Below are positions 44,259 to 53,838 of a DNA stretch of 64,000 nt, in pieces (the stretch's first letter is position 1; every line of letters begins with the position of its first letter). The DNA is taken from positions 59,141-123,140 of the forward strand of contig CAINGK010000173.1 in the NCBI GenBank assembly GCA_903848465.1, given 5' to 3'. This stretch comes from an uncultured Verrucomicrobiota bacterium (GTDB taxonomy: Bacteria > Verrucomicrobiota > Verrucomicrobiia > Verrucomicrobiales > Verrucomicrobiaceae). The notes below the pieces were generated by a model. It was given only the letters and a program-made list of their open reading frames with translations. It was not told the origin of the DNA and did not search any database. The position numbers and the translations under genes are program-made.

Positions 44259-44802
44259 ACGGCGGATGATCATGATCCTGGTAGTGCTGGCTGCAGTGTG
44301 CGGCGGGGCCATCCTGTCTCAGCGGCTGCTGCGGCTGCAGCATGGCATCGAGCGACGTGAGCAGTCGCTTGAGCTCAAGCGCGCGGAGTCCAATGCGATC
44401 TTGGCAGAGGCGGACCTGTGGAAGCAGCGGCTAGCATGGCTGCAGACTACCCAGCCGCCCATGAAGAGTGAAAACGAGGCCAGCAAAGAGTTGCTGGAGG
44501 GCCTGCTGAGTTCCGCTACGGCCAAGGGGCTGACAGTGCAGAAGCAGCAACTGCATGAACTGGTGAACGCGGAATTTTACCGCGAGGTGGGCGTGACCCT
44601 GACGGTGAAAGGGGCGCTGCCAGCGGTCTTCCGCTGGATGCATCAGATGCTCTCGCCGAAATCTTTCTACATGGTGGACAGGCTGAAGGTGGTGCCAGAC
44701 AGCGCTGATCCTGCGAGCATCATCGCCATCATTGACATCAGTCGCCTGTTTGGCCCTGACCTTGCCAGTGCAGAGCCGCCAGCCACTGCGCCATCCAATT
44801 AG
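44245..44802 (+). CDS. gspM: GspM/PilO-like platform protein
   Basis: The 185-residue protein has an N-terminal membrane helix (MIMILVVLAAVCGGAIL), a coiled-coil Arg/Glu-rich region (residues 30-70), and a C-terminal ferredoxin-like domain of the GspM/PilO type. It would pair with GspL in the inner-membrane platform. It begins inside the end of gspL. Confidence 0.75.
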   Translation: MKASERRMIMILVVLAAVCGGAILSQRLLRLQHGIERREQSLELKRAESNAILAEADLWKQRLAWLQTTQPPMKSENEASKELLEGLLSSATAKGLTVQKQQLHELVNAEFYREVGVTLTVKGALPAVFRWMHQMLSPKSFYMVDRLKVVPDSADPASIIAIIDISRLFGPDLASAEPPATAPSN

Positions 44803-44838
44803 AACCATTCAGCACCAGTCAATTTTTTCATCACCCGC

Positions 44839-47454
44839 ATGCCGTCTTTGATCTCTATGAAATTCTCCGCACAGACTTGGCTCTTGCTGGTGCTGACTTG
44901 CGCCACGGTCGGGCTGGCACAGCAGCCTCCTGGCCCGCTGCTACCCCCGGTCAGCAAGCCGCTTAATGCTCCGGGTCGCCCGCCCGGCCCGCCTGGGGGA
45001 CCGCCTGGCCCTCCTGGGGCAGCACCACGAGGAGCGCCTGTACCCGTGCCGGGTGGGGCACCTGCTGCATCGGCACCGGGGGGAGCGACTGCCGTTCCGG
45101 TGGCACCTGGCGGCACACCTGCCACCAACCCTGCTGCTACGCCCCCCGAGGGCAATGTGATCAGCTTTACGGCGACGCCAGTGTCCGAGGTGCTCACGGA
45201 GTACTACCGCGTGACGGGCCGCAGGGTGCTGCGAGATCGTGGGCTGGAGAATGCGACGGTGACCATCGATGTGCCGGGCACTTTCACGGATGAGGAGTAT
45301 CGCTCCATCATTGAGAAGGGCCTGCTCATGCACGGCTATGTGCTGGTGCCCAGCGGCGAGAACTTGTACAAACTGGTGGCCGCAGAAATGGGCAACATGC
45401 CCTCGGCGCAGAACGTGCCGGTGATCCTGCGCTCTGAGGATCTGCCAGACTCCGACCAGGTGGTGATGCATGTACTGCCGCTCAACCACTTGAGCGCGGA
45501 GGATGCCAGCACCGCTTTTCAGACCATCATTCCACTGCACCCGTATGGTAAAATCCTGGCCGTGCCGAATGCGCAGGCGCTGGTGATCACCGAGGCCTCG
45601 CAGACGATTCGAGCCTACCTAGAACTGGCCAAGCAGGTCGATCAGCCAGCAGCGGAGACGATCCAGAAGAGCATCCACATCGAGCGCGCGGAAGCGGAGG
45701 AAGTGGTGGAGCAACTGGGAACCCTGCTGGGCCTTGACAGCGGTGGCGGCGGCGGCAGTGGACGTTCTGGCTCTCCCGCCAGCAGGCCCGCAGGTGGCGG
45801 TGGTGCCCCACCTCCCGGCGGTGCTCCAGGCGGGCAGGCGGCCGCTGGTGGTGGCTCGGCCTCGGTGGGCGGCGGTGCCTCAGGCGCTGGCAAACCGATC
45901 ATCCAGGCGGTGAATCGCACCAACAGCATCATCGTGGTGGCGCGTCCGCTGGACATGAAAAAGATCGAAGCCATGGTGGCTGAACTGGACGCAGAGGCCT
46001 CCGCTAGTCGTTACATTTCGCGCAATCTGAAGTACCTGGACCTGACGACTTTCTTGACCATCGCCGAAAAGGCACTGATGCGCAACGAAACGAAGGCCGG
46101 AGAAGGCGGCATGGATGCGGCGCGGAAAGCGCAGCAAACCGGCACCCAGCCGACGAACAACTCGCAGTCATTTGGCACCGGCAATTCATCGCTAGGCGGC
46201 GTGGGCACGGGCAGTAGCCTCGGTGGCATTGGCACGGGCAGCAGCCTGGGGGGCGTGGGCGGTGCCGCAAGTAGTTTGGGCGGCGGTATGGGCAACATCG
46301 TTTCGGATCTGGCGATCACGAAAAAACCCATCAGCATTCTCATTGCCAACACACTAGTCATCGCGGACCCGGCGAGTTCGAAATTCTTTGCCAGCGGACC
46401 GCCGGAACAGATCAAAGCGCTGGAGGATCTGGCCATTGAACTCGATGTACGCCCGCGGCAGATCCTGCTCTCCGCCATCATCGGGGAATTCACGCTGGAC
46501 AATAACTTCAACTTCGGCCTGGACTGGATTCAGACACTCAAGTCAGTGGGCAACAGCGGACTGGTGGGCGGGGTGCTCAATACCCAGGGAACGGCCTTTG
46601 CCAACCCAGCCAATCTACAGAACATCTCCGGCTTTCTAGGGACGGGGAACCCAGCCGCAATCGCTGGCCTGACGGCCTACGGCCAGATCAACAAGAACCT
46701 GAACGTCTTCCTCCAGACGCTGGAAAGCACCAAGCGCTTCAAGGTGCTGCAAAAGCCCACGCTGACCACATTGAACCATCAGGCAGCGCAGATTTACATC
46801 GGCCAGCAGGTGGCCATCGCGGGGCAGAGTTACACCAGCGGCATTGCGGGTGCGGGCTTCAGCTCCACCACGCAGTACATTCCGGTGCGGCTCCAACTCA
46901 TCATCACACCGCACATTTTCAATGATGCGGAGGTCATGCTGGAGTTTAAACAGACGAACAACGACATCTCCGGCTACACCACCATCAGCGGCAATCAGGT
47001 GCCCAACATCTCTGAGCAGGGGCTGAACAACAACCTCATCGTGGCGGATCGCTCCACGGCTATGCTGGGTGGCCTGATCACCGAACGTGACACGAACAAC
47101 AACAGCGGGCTGCCTTTTTTGATGCGCATACCCATGCTCAAATATCTGGTCGGCAGCACCACAAAGATCAAAGAGCGCAAGGAGACGATGATCTTTGTGC
47201 AGCCGTGCATCCTACCTGACGTCTCCTCTCACATGCTTGAGCAGTCCAAGTTTGGGGACTTCCTCGACCACTACGCAGAAACCGCCGCCTTTGGTGGCCA
47301 ACCGGAAAACGAGGTGCCCCGCGCCCTGCCAGCGGATGATGCCAAGCCCAACGCCCTGCTGCCCCCGCCTACCACTGCGGCCGCGCAACCCGCGCCCAAG
47401 AAGGGTTTCTTTGGCAGGTTCAAAGGCCTGTTCCAGAAATCAAAACCGGAGTGA
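44839..47454 (+). CDS. gspD: GspD-family secretin
   Basis: The 871-residue protein has a signal peptide and a long Pro/Gly-rich stretch (about residues 35-110), then N-domains with NATVTIDVPGTFTDEEYRS and repeated Gly/Ser linkers, and the C-terminal secretin domain (VLQKPTLTTLNHQAAQI, LQLIITPHIF, ADRSTAMLGGLITERD). It forms the outer-membrane channel. Start is ATG 44839 or 44857; I keep 44839. A basic tail KKGFFGRFKGLFQKSK ends the protein and resembles that of the L,D-transpeptidase at 13218-14300 (RRGFFSRLFGRK). Confidence 0.92.
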   Translation: MPSLISMKFSAQTWLLLVLTCATVGLAQQPPGPLLPPVSKPLNAPGRPPGPPGGPPGPPGAAPRGAPVPVPGGAPAASAPGGATAVPVAPGGTPATNPAATPPEGNVISFTATPVSEVLTEYYRVTGRRVLRDRGLENATVTIDVPGTFTDEEYRSIIEKGLLMHGYVLVPSGENLYKLVAAEMGNMPSAQNVPVILRSEDLPDSDQVVMHVLPLNHLSAEDASTAFQTIIPLHPYGKILAVPNAQALVITEASQTIRAYLELAKQVDQPAAETIQKSIHIERAEAEEVVEQLGTLLGLDSGGGGGSGRSGSPASRPAGGGGAPPPGGAPGGQAAAGGGSASVGGGASGAGKPIIQAVNRTNSIIVVARPLDMKKIEAMVAELDAEASASRYISRNLKYLDLTTFLTIAEKALMRNETKAGEGGMDAARKAQQTGTQPTNNSQSFGTGNSSLGGVGTGSSLGGIGTGSSLGGVGGAASSLGGGMGNIVSDLAITKKPISILIANTLVIADPASSKFFASGPPEQIKALEDLAIELDVRPRQILLSAIIGEFTLDNNFNFGLDWIQTLKSVGNSGLVGGVLNTQGTAFANPANLQNISGFLGTGNPAAIAGLTAYGQINKNLNVFLQTLESTKRFKVLQKPTLTTLNHQAAQIYIGQQVAIAGQSYTSGIAGAGFSSTTQYIPVRLQLIITPHIFNDAEVMLEFKQTNNDISGYTTISGNQVPNISEQGLNNNLIVADRSTAMLGGLITERDTNNNSGLPFLMRIPMLKYLVGSTTKIKERKETMIFVQPCILPDVSSHMLEQSKFGDFLDHYAETAAFGGQPENEVPRALPADDAKPNALLPPPTTAAAQPAPKKGFFGRFKGLFQKSKPE

Positions 47455-47693
47455 GTGGGCATGAGGGGGGAGCATTGGATCTGAAAAACTGTGGTGTGCG
47501 ACAGCCCGAGCCCCGCGCGGCGCAAAGGAACTGCAATCTTTCCGAAACGCTGCTGCTTAGTTGGCGTTATGGTGGTGCAGCATGGATGCACTGCCAGGCC
47601 CAACCCAACGTCTGACGGCATGCACCCAGCCATCCGCCCTACCCTCCAACCAACCCCGCAGACGCCCGCGCGCAGACCCGTTCCATTTTGCCT
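47455..47693. other. Spacer after gspD
   Basis: The 239 bases after gspD contain no recognised gene and no obvious terminator. The promoter of the following secreted protein gene is probably here. Confidence 0.3.
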
Positions 47694-48350
47694 ATGAAGT
47701 CACTCCTTGTGCTGTTCATTGCACTCAATTGCTGCCTGGCGGAGGACAAAAACGTCGCCGGTGTGCCCCAAGAGGTGAAAGCAAGCAAAGACAACGTCAG
47801 CCTGAGAGTGGAGTACCTGCCGCAGTATTCAGATTCGCAGGCATGCACGCTCAGCTACCGGATCAGCAACACGAGCGGAAAACCGCATGTGACTGTATTC
47901 AGTGGCCGTTCCTTTGATCCAGACATCCAGGTTCGACTGGTCGCACCCAGCGGCAAAGTTTTGAGTGCGTACAAAGACATGCCTGGCGCGCAGTTTCACG
48001 CCATCCCGCCGCACGCCCTGTTCACCGAAGAACTGACGGGACGCGGCTATGACCACTACCTCGATCTGCACTATCTGTTTCCGCTGGAAGAAGCAGGCGA
48101 GTACCGCTGCACCCTGACCAAGCGGGTCTTTCGCACGAACGCAGGTGGAGCAGCCCCGGCAGGCGCTCCCGGAACGCCCGTGGACTTGGTCACCCCAGAG
48201 TTTAAGTTCCGCATTGAAACGGTGGATGCGAATGAGAGATCTCCCTTGGCCAAGCTGGTGCCATCCTTGAACAGCCCGACTCCAGTGCCGCCGGTGGTTC
48301 CAAATACCACGACGAAGCATCATGCGTCACACCTGAAGGATCTGAATTAA
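47694..48350 (+). CDS. Secreted hypothetical protein
   Basis: This 218-residue protein has a signal peptide (MKSLLVLFIALNCCLA) and an Ig-like beta-sandwich pattern (YRISNTSGKPHVTVFSG and DPDIQVRLVAPSGKV). A Gly/Ala/Pro-rich linker lies before the last domain. The family is unknown. The gene is in the same orientation as gspD but separated by 239 bases. The ATG at 47694 was preferred over a TTG at 47688. Confidence 0.6.
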   Translation: MKSLLVLFIALNCCLAEDKNVAGVPQEVKASKDNVSLRVEYLPQYSDSQACTLSYRISNTSGKPHVTVFSGRSFDPDIQVRLVAPSGKVLSAYKDMPGAQFHAIPPHALFTEELTGRGYDHYLDLHYLFPLEEAGEYRCTLTKRVFRTNAGGAAPAGAPGTPVDLVTPEFKFRIETVDANERSPLAKLVPSLNSPTPVPPVVPNTTTKHHASHLKDLN

Positions 48351-48476
48351 AGCGGAAGTGTAAGTCCGTAGCAAAAGAGGGGCGAGCTGTTGCAAGCGCG
48401 CGGAAGGTTCTAGTGCTTTCTTCCCGCAATACCAGGCGGGAACGCTATGATCGAGGTCGAGCCACAGTTTCCACCC

Positions 48477-49829
48477 TTACGGTGGTACTGTAAATGTCCC
48501 GCCGCAGGCATTGGCGATCTGATTGAGCAGGGAGAGTTCGCCGGGGACTGGGCTGGCTTCTTCGCCGATGCTGATGCAGTGAATGCGGGTCTTGAACTGG
48601 GTGTGGATGCGCTGGGCGAGGTCGAGCACCTGGAGTGGGGTGCCGTCGCTGGGTTGGCCGTCGCTGAGGAAGAAAATAGTGTCGATGCTACCCTCGGGGA
48701 GGATGCGGGTGAGGGCGTGGCTGAAGGCTTCGCACATGGGGGTGCCGCCAGCGGCCTGGATGCGGTCCACGAACTGCACGGCCTGCTTGTGGTTTTTCTC
48801 GTCATTGACCGCCATGCCACGGGCGGAGAAACAGGAGTCCACGCGGTCACCGAAGGTGAGGATGCCGTAGCGCAGTTTGTTAGACTTGTTTTGCAGGGCG
48901 GTGAGCAGGTTGCTCATCTGCCCCTTGAGCTTGCCGATGCGGTCGTCCTTGTTCATGCTGCCGCTTACATCAAGGATGAAGAGTGCGCCTTTGCTGCGGA
49001 TTTCCAGGCCGTAAAACGAGGCCATGTTCATGGCGGGATCTTCGTCCAGCGGCTTGAGGAGCTTTTGCAGCTTGAGGAATTCCGCGTAGTCGCTGCGGGC
49101 GAGCATTTTCCACGGGATGGTCGCGCCCTGATCGGCGATCCAGGTCTTCCATTTGTCGGGGTCATCGGCGAAGTCTTGGCCGGTGAGCTGAAACAGCGAG
49201 GCGTGGATGGCATCGCCAATAGCGTCGTCGTTCAGGTAGGGCAGGAGGGCCTGTAGCGCGAGGGGACTGCGCATGCCGCCCAGGGCCTCAGCCGCGCAGG
49301 CGCGCATGACGTGGGCGTTGGTGGGGGCAAGCAGCTCGGTCACGCGGGAGACGACGACATCGGGATTGTCCTGAAACGCGCCCAGAGCGCGGGCAGCGAG
49401 CGCGAGGCGTTCGGGGTCTTTCACCGCAGAGAGCGGGCCTTTGACCTGAGCGAGCAGATTCCAGAAGTAGGTGCGCGCCTCCAGCAGGCGGATGCCGGAG
49501 AAAAACATCAGCGCGTCGTCATCGCAGGTGGGGTGCTTGGCCAGCCAGTCGGCCAGGGTTTTGCGGCCTTCGCCTGCGGGCCAGTCCGCGACGATCTCGG
49601 CCAGGCGCAGCTTCATGCCGATGCCGACACGGCGATCGCCGACGAGGGCGAGCACGGTGTCGCCCGCCTGTTTTTGCGCATGCAGGTCCTTGAGCGGGGC
49701 CAGGGCTTCTTGACTGCCGCTGCGCACGCCTTTGACGAGGGTTCTGAGCACCACGGTCACGTCGTCTGCGGCGTGCAGGCCTGCAAAGGCGAGCAGCAGG
49801 AGAGCGTAGGCTGCAAGAGGTGGGCGCAT
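48477..49829 (-). CDS. Exported HEAT-repeat and VWA protein
   Basis: The 450-residue protein has a signal peptide, a region of helical repeats (about residues 60-240; HEAT-like, with RACAAEALGGMRSPLALQALLPYL), and a C-terminal von Willebrand factor A domain from about residue 280, where the metal-ion adhesion motif DVSGS follows FIL. It resembles periplasmic VWA proteins of unknown partners, often in adhesion or protein assembly. It is convergent with the gene at 47694-48350. The conserved MIDAS motif appears complete (DVSGS, then later Thr and Asp). Confidence 0.8.
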   Translation of the reverse strand: MRPPLAAYALLLLAFAGLHAADDVTVVLRTLVKGVRSGSQEALAPLKDLHAQKQAGDTVLALVGDRRVGIGMKLRLAEIVADWPAGEGRKTLADWLAKHPTCDDDALMFFSGIRLLEARTYFWNLLAQVKGPLSAVKDPERLALAARALGAFQDNPDVVVSRVTELLAPTNAHVMRACAAEALGGMRSPLALQALLPYLNDDAIGDAIHASLFQLTGQDFADDPDKWKTWIADQGATIPWKMLARSDYAEFLKLQKLLKPLDEDPAMNMASFYGLEIRSKGALFILDVSGSMNKDDRIGKLKGQMSNLLTALQNKSNKLRYGILTFGDRVDSCFSARGMAVNDEKNHKQAVQFVDRIQAAGGTPMCEAFSHALTRILPEGSIDTIFFLSDGQPSDGTPLQVLDLAQRIHTQFKTRIHCISIGEEASPVPGELSLLNQIANACGGTFTVPP

Positions 49830-50158
49830 GGGGCTGGAATGGAGGATTCGCCTGGCCGCGGCAGGGGAGGGTGGCGTGAGTTCCAGCCCAGATTATGAGT
49901 CCAAAGCCTTGCTGACCAAGCCGAAAATGAGTGCGCTCCCCGCAGTAGGGGGGAAGGTATAAGACGAAAAGATATGGCAGTTCTTTCGCAAAGAATCGAA
50001 ATAGTCTTTGACTGTGCCCCCAACTGTCCTAGTATCGGCCCACTTTTTCGGAAAAAAGCCGGGGTGTACTGTCTCCTGACGCCAGTCATGGAGATTTGAA
50101 TGTCCCGGTTTTCTTGTCGAAAGAGGAGGAGGTTTCTCACGAAACTGCCGCCGGTTAC
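49830..50158. other. Upstream region of the tuf operon
   Basis: The 329 bases between the divergent VWA gene and tRNA-Thr hold the promoter at 50008-50035 and no gene. A hairpin with CCGGGG-like stems was not seen. Confidence 0.4.
50008..50035 (+). promoter_or_regulatory. Sigma-70-like promoter of tRNA-Thr/tuf
   Basis: A -35 box TTGACT (50008-50013) and a -10 box TAGTAT (50030-50035) with 16 bases between them lie 123 bases ahead of tRNA-Thr. This is a plausible strong promoter for the tRNA-Thr and tuf unit. Confidence 0.65.
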
Positions 50159-50233
50159 GCTGTTATAGCTCAGTGGTAGAGCACGTCCTTGGTAAGGACG
50201 AGGTCGAGGGTTCAAGTCCCTCTAACAGCTCCA
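50159..50233 (+). tRNA. tRNA-Thr (anticodon GGT)
   Basis: A complete 75-base cloverleaf was folded by eye: acceptor GCTGTTA/TAACAGC, D arm GCTC..GAGC, anticodon stem CGTCC/GGACG with loop TTGGTAA, and T arm GAGGG TTCAAGT CCCTC; CCA is encoded at 50231-50233. It lies 77 bases before tuf, as in many bacteria. Confidence 0.97.
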
Positions 50234-50310
50234 GTGGAGTCATTGTGGGGGATCTTCGAGACACGACAAACGAACCAGTTCCAAGCGCACCCCCTCAACT
50301 AACTCCACCC

Positions 50311-51495
50311 ATGGCTAAAGAAGCATTCCAACGCAACAAGCCGCACGTCAACATCGGCACGATTGGCCACGTTGACCACGGCAAGACCACCCTGACCGCC
50401 GCCATCACGACCGTCCTTTCCAAGAAAGGCTTCGCCCAGGCTCGCGCATACGATCAGATCGACGCAGCTCCTGAAGAAAAAGAGCGCGGTATCACGATCA
50501 ACACCGCTCACGTGGAGTATGAAACCGAAAAGCGCCATTACGCGCACGTCGATTGTCCCGGACACGCTGACTATGTGAAGAACATGATCACCGGTGCCGC
50601 CCAGATGGACGGTGGTATTCTTGTCGTTTCCGCCGCTGACGGCCCGATGCCCCAGACCCGTGAGCACATCCTGCTCGCCCGTCAGGTTGGCGTGCCAGCC
50701 CTCGTGGTGTTCATGAACAAGGTGGACATGGTGGACGATCCAGAACTCCTCGACCTCGTCGAAATGGAAGTTCGCGACCTCCTTTCCAAGTACGACTTCC
50801 CAGGTGACGACATCCCGATCGTCAAGGGTTCCGCTCTCAAGGCTCTTGAAGGCGATCCTGAGCATGAAGCCAACATCCTGAAGCTCATGGATGCTGTGGA
50901 CAGCTACATCCCGCTCCCAGAGCGTCCGATTGACAAGGATTTCCTCATGCCAGTCGAAGACGTGTTCGCGATCGAAGGTCGTGGTACCGTCTGCACCGGC
51001 CGTGTCGAGCGTGGCATCGTCAAGAAGATGTCCGAAGTCGAAATCGTCGGCATCCGTCCGACCGTCAAGACCACCGTCACCGACATCGAAATGTTCCGCA
51101 AGCTGCTCGACGAAGGTCGTGCTGGCGACAACGTGGGTCTTCTGCTTCGCGGCACCAAGAAGAACGACATTGAGCGCGGTCAGGTCATCGCCAAGGTTGG
51201 CTCCGTGACCCCGCACAAGAAGTTCACCGCAGAAGTGTACGTCCTTTCCAAGGACGAAGGTGGCCGTCATACCCCTTTCTTCAACAACTACCGCCCACAG
51301 TTCTACTTCCGCACCACGGACGTGACTGGCAGCGTGAAGCTTCCAGAAGGCGTGGAAATGGTGATGCCTGGTGACAACGTCTCGATCGAAGTCGAGCTGA
51401 TCACCCCGATCGCCATGGAAAAGACCATCCGTTTCGCTATCCGTGAAGGTGGCAAAACCGTGGGTGCAGGCCGCGTGGCCACCATCCTCGACTAG
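50311..51495 (+). CDS. tuf: Elongation factor Tu
   Basis: The 394-residue GTPase delivers aminoacyl-tRNA to the ribosome. Motifs are GHVDHGKTT near residues 19-27, DCPGH near 81-85 and NKVD near 136-139, with domains II and III complete. It follows tRNA-Thr with the ATG at 50311; the open frame beginning at 50173 overlaps the tRNA and was rejected. It is followed by a strong hairpin and then by tRNA-Trp and secE. Confidence 0.98.
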   Translation: MAKEAFQRNKPHVNIGTIGHVDHGKTTLTAAITTVLSKKGFAQARAYDQIDAAPEEKERGITINTAHVEYETEKRHYAHVDCPGHADYVKNMITGAAQMDGGILVVSAADGPMPQTREHILLARQVGVPALVVFMNKVDMVDDPELLDLVEMEVRDLLSKYDFPGDDIPIVKGSALKALEGDPEHEANILKLMDAVDSYIPLPERPIDKDFLMPVEDVFAIEGRGTVCTGRVERGIVKKMSEVEIVGIRPTVKTTVTDIEMFRKLLDEGRAGDNVGLLLRGTKKNDIERGQVIAKVGSVTPHKKFTAEVYVLSKDEGGRHTPFFNNYRPQFYFRTTDVTGSVKLPEGVEMVMPGDNVSIEVELITPIAMEKTIRFAIREGGKTVGAGRVATILD

Positions 51496-51521
51496 TTCGC
51501 GCAGTTCGTTTGTCTCGAATC

Positions 51522-51550
51522 CCGCCGGGTCTGGCGCACAGACCCGGCGG
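51522..51550 (+). terminator. Hairpin after tuf
   Basis: A 12-base-pair stem CCGCCGGGTCTG/CAGACCCGGCGG with a five-base loop lies 27 bases after the tuf stop. It is followed only by TGATTTC, so the T tract is poor. It probably slows or ends transcription from the tuf promoter. Confidence 0.6.
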
Positions 51551-51646
51551 TGATTTCGTCTCCCAGCCGGGAGCAAAACGAGGCGGCGGGCTTGCTAAAT
51601 TGATTTCATCCGTTAATCATACCGGGAAGCATTTTCTCGCTAACAC

Positions 51647-51722
51647 AGGTCAGTAGCTCAATTGGTAGAGTAGCGGTCTCCAAAACCGTTGGTTGTGGGT
51701 TCGAGTCCCTCCTGGCCTGCCA
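51647..51722 (+). tRNA. tRNA-Trp (anticodon CCA)
   Basis: Acceptor AGGTCAG/CTGGCCT, discriminator G and encoded CCA (51720-51722). The anticodon stem GCGGT/ACCGT carries loop CTCCAAA, so the anticodon is CCA. The T stem has one non-paired position (GTGGG/CCCTC). It lies directly in front of secE, the conserved order in many bacteria. Confidence 0.96.
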
Positions 51723-51764
51723 GCGAAAATCCCGGAATCCTCCGTAGAAAACGAAACGCTTCAC

Positions 51765-51983
51765 ATGAGTCGCATCCGCAAATACATCGGCGAAGTCATC
51801 CTTGAACTCAAGAAGGCCACGTGGCCCTGGGATCCCAAGGAGAAGGGCTTTGCCAAATACCGCGAACTGAATGAATCCACAGTGGTGGTCTTCATCGCGA
51901 TGATCCTCCTTGGAGCCTTCGTGGCAGCGTTCGACATCAGTTTCAAGTGGGCCTTTGAGGCCGCTCAGAAGCTGGGAATGTAA
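51765..51983 (+). CDS. secE: Preprotein translocase subunit SecE
   Basis: The 72-residue protein has the short cytoplasmic helix with the conserved ELKKATWP motif and one membrane helix (TVVVFIAMILLGAFVAAFDI). It is the essential clamp subunit of SecYEG. The ATG at 51765 was chosen since the longer open frame runs through tRNA-Trp. The location between tRNA-Trp and nusG is the standard one. Confidence 0.95.
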   Translation: MSRIRKYIGEVILELKKATWPWDPKEKGFAKYRELNESTVVVFIAMILLGAFVAAFDISFKWAFEAAQKLGM

Positions 51984-52016
51984 TTTCAGTTACCCCACCC
52001 CTTTTTCCGAATTCTT

Positions 52017-52586
52017 ATGGGAGCTATCCCCTCACCCCGCGACCAGTGGTTCGTCATCCACGTCCGCTCCGGCCTTGAACAGAAGGTCCGTGACAGCATG
52101 CTCCGCCGCATTGAGAAAGAGGAGATGGGTGATTACGTCTTCCAGGTGCTCGTTCCTATGGAACGCGTGGCCGAAGTCAAGAAAGGCAAGCGCTCGGAAA
52201 GCAATCGCAAGTTCTTCCCCGGTTACGTCATCGCCAACTGCCACTTGCTCGACGAGCACAATCGTCTGGTGGAGAAGACTTGGTATTTCGTCAAGGAAAC
52301 CGACGGCGTCCTGAACTTCGCCGGCACCAAGGATCATCCGATCTCGATGCGCGCCAAGGAAGTGGAGGCCATGCTGGCCCAGGTGGGCGACAAATCTGAA
52401 GGCGCAGTGCCTAAGATCGCCTTCAATCTCGGTGACACCGTGCGTGTGGCCGACGGTCCCTTCGAAAGCCAGAACGGCATCGTCGAAGAGATCGATCCAG
52501 AACGCGGCGTGCTGCGCGTCTCCGTCAACATTTTCGGGCGCTCCACTCCGGTCGATCTCGAATACTGGCAGGTCGAGAAGGCATAA
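52017..52586 (+). CDS. nusG: Transcription antitermination factor NusG
   Basis: The 189-residue protein has the N-terminal RNAP-binding domain (DQWFVIHVRSGLEQKV) and a C-terminal KOW domain (GDTVRVADGPFESQNGIVEEI). It binds RNA polymerase and Rho or S10. It starts 33 bases after secE and ends 57 bases before rplK, and belongs to the same unit. Confidence 0.96.
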   Translation: MGAIPSPRDQWFVIHVRSGLEQKVRDSMLRRIEKEEMGDYVFQVLVPMERVAEVKKGKRSESNRKFFPGYVIANCHLLDEHNRLVEKTWYFVKETDGVLNFAGTKDHPISMRAKEVEAMLAQVGDKSEGAVPKIAFNLGDTVRVADGPFESQNGIVEEIDPERGVLRVSVNIFGRSTPVDLEYWQVEKA

Positions 52587-52643
52587 GCCGCCCCGCCGCC
52601 CCCTGAATCTCAACTCAAGTAAGCAAGCAAGGAACACAAAGAC

Positions 52644-53069
52644 ATGGCCAAGGAAATCATCAAACTCATCAAGCTCCAGATCAAAGCTGGTGCCGCCAAC
52701 CCCGCACCGCCCATCGGCCCTGCTCTCGGTCAGGCCGGTGTGAACATCATGGCCTTCTGCAAGGAGTTCAACGCCGCCACAGCCAAGCTCGGTGGTGACG
52801 TCCTTCCAACCGTGATCACTGTCTATAAGGACAAGAGCTTCACCTTCATCACGAAGCAGCCTCCTGCATCCAACCTCCTGAAGAAGGTGGCGAACATCGC
52901 CAGCGGCTCTAAGGAAGCGAACAAGATCAAGGTCGCCAAAATCACTCGCGCTCAGCTTCTTGAAGCCACCAAGCTCAAGATCGCCGACCTTAACACTTCC
53001 GATCTCACGATGGCATCCCGCATCATGGCGGGAACCGCTCGCCAGATGGGTATCGAAATCATTGACTAA
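52644..53069 (+). CDS. rplK: 50S ribosomal protein L11
   Basis: The 141-residue protein has the L11 opening [20 protein letters not shown] and the C-terminal RNA-binding part with [15 protein letters not shown]11 binds the GTPase-associated region of 23S rRNA. It is followed by rplA after 52 bases. Confidence 0.97.
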   Translation: MAKEIIKLIKLQIKAGAANPAPPIGPALGQAGVNIMAFCKEFNAATAKLGGDVLPTVITVYKDKSFTFITKQPPASNLLKKVANIASGSKEANKIKVAKITRAQLLEATKLKIADLNTSDLTMASRIMAGTARQMGIEIID

Positions 53070-53121
53070 AATTTAACCGAAGCAGGAGAACGTCACAGTT
53101 CGCCACCACTGCACACACACC

Positions 53122-53820
53122 ATGCAAAAGAGAAGCAAACGTTACAAGAAAGCAGCCGAGATGGTTCCGGCAGGCAAGGCATTCACGCTCGAAGAAGCGG
53201 CCGAACTCCTGCGCAAACTTCCAGACACCAAGTTCAACCAGACCGTCACCCTGTCGTTCCGCATGGGTGTGGACCCCAAGAAGAGCGACCAGATGGTGCG
53301 TGGTACCTGCCCACTGCCCCATGGCTCTGGTAAGACCGTGCGCGTCGCCGTCTTCGCCCAAGGCGCTGCTGCTGAAGCCGCCAAAGCCGCCGGTGCTGAC
53401 ATCGTCGGCAACGAAGACCTCATCGCCAAGATCAAGGAAGGCTTCCTCGACTTCGATGTCGCCATCGCCACCCCGTCTGCGATGAATGAAGTGCGTAAAC
53501 TCGGTAAACAACTCGGACCTCGTGGCTTGATGCCCAATCCGCGTACTGGTACCGTCACGGAAGACACTGCTGGCGCCGTCAAGGCCGTCAAAGCAGGCCG
53601 TGCTGACTTCAAGCTCGACAAGAACGGCAACATCGCCTCCTCCGTCGGCAAGGCCTCCTTCGAAGTGGTCCAACTCACTGAAAACGCCACCTCGCTGATC
53701 GAAGCTGTGGTGCGTGCCAAGCCCGCCTCCGCCCGTGGGCGCTACGTCGAAACCATCACTCTCGCCGCCACTATGTCGCCTGCGCTCCGCATCGACGTGT
53801 CGAAGTACGTCAAACTCTAA
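53122..53820 (+). CDS. rplA: 50S ribosomal protein L1
   Basis: The 232-residue protein has the L1 pattern KKSDQMVRGTCPLPHGSGKTV and GPRGLMPNPRTGTV. L1 forms the mobile stalk at the E site and often represses its own operon by binding the mRNA. Only 18 bases separate its stop from the rplJ start, so a classic long L10 leader is missing. Confidence 0.97.
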   Translation: MQKRSKRYKKAAEMVPAGKAFTLEEAAELLRKLPDTKFNQTVTLSFRMGVDPKKSDQMVRGTCPLPHGSGKTVRVAVFAQGAAAEAAKAAGADIVGNEDLIAKIKEGFLDFDVAIATPSAMNEVRKLGKQLGPRGLMPNPRTGTVTEDTAGAVKAVKAGRADFKLDKNGNIASSVGKASFEVVQLTENATSLIEAVVRAKPASARGRYVETITLAATMSPALRIDVSKYVKL

Positions 53821-53838
53821 TCCTCGTAGCACAGACAC

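Noticed and set aside
44839..44857. Choice between two GspD start codons
   Set aside because: Both open into the signal peptide; the upstream one was kept, but the difference cannot be settled from sequence.
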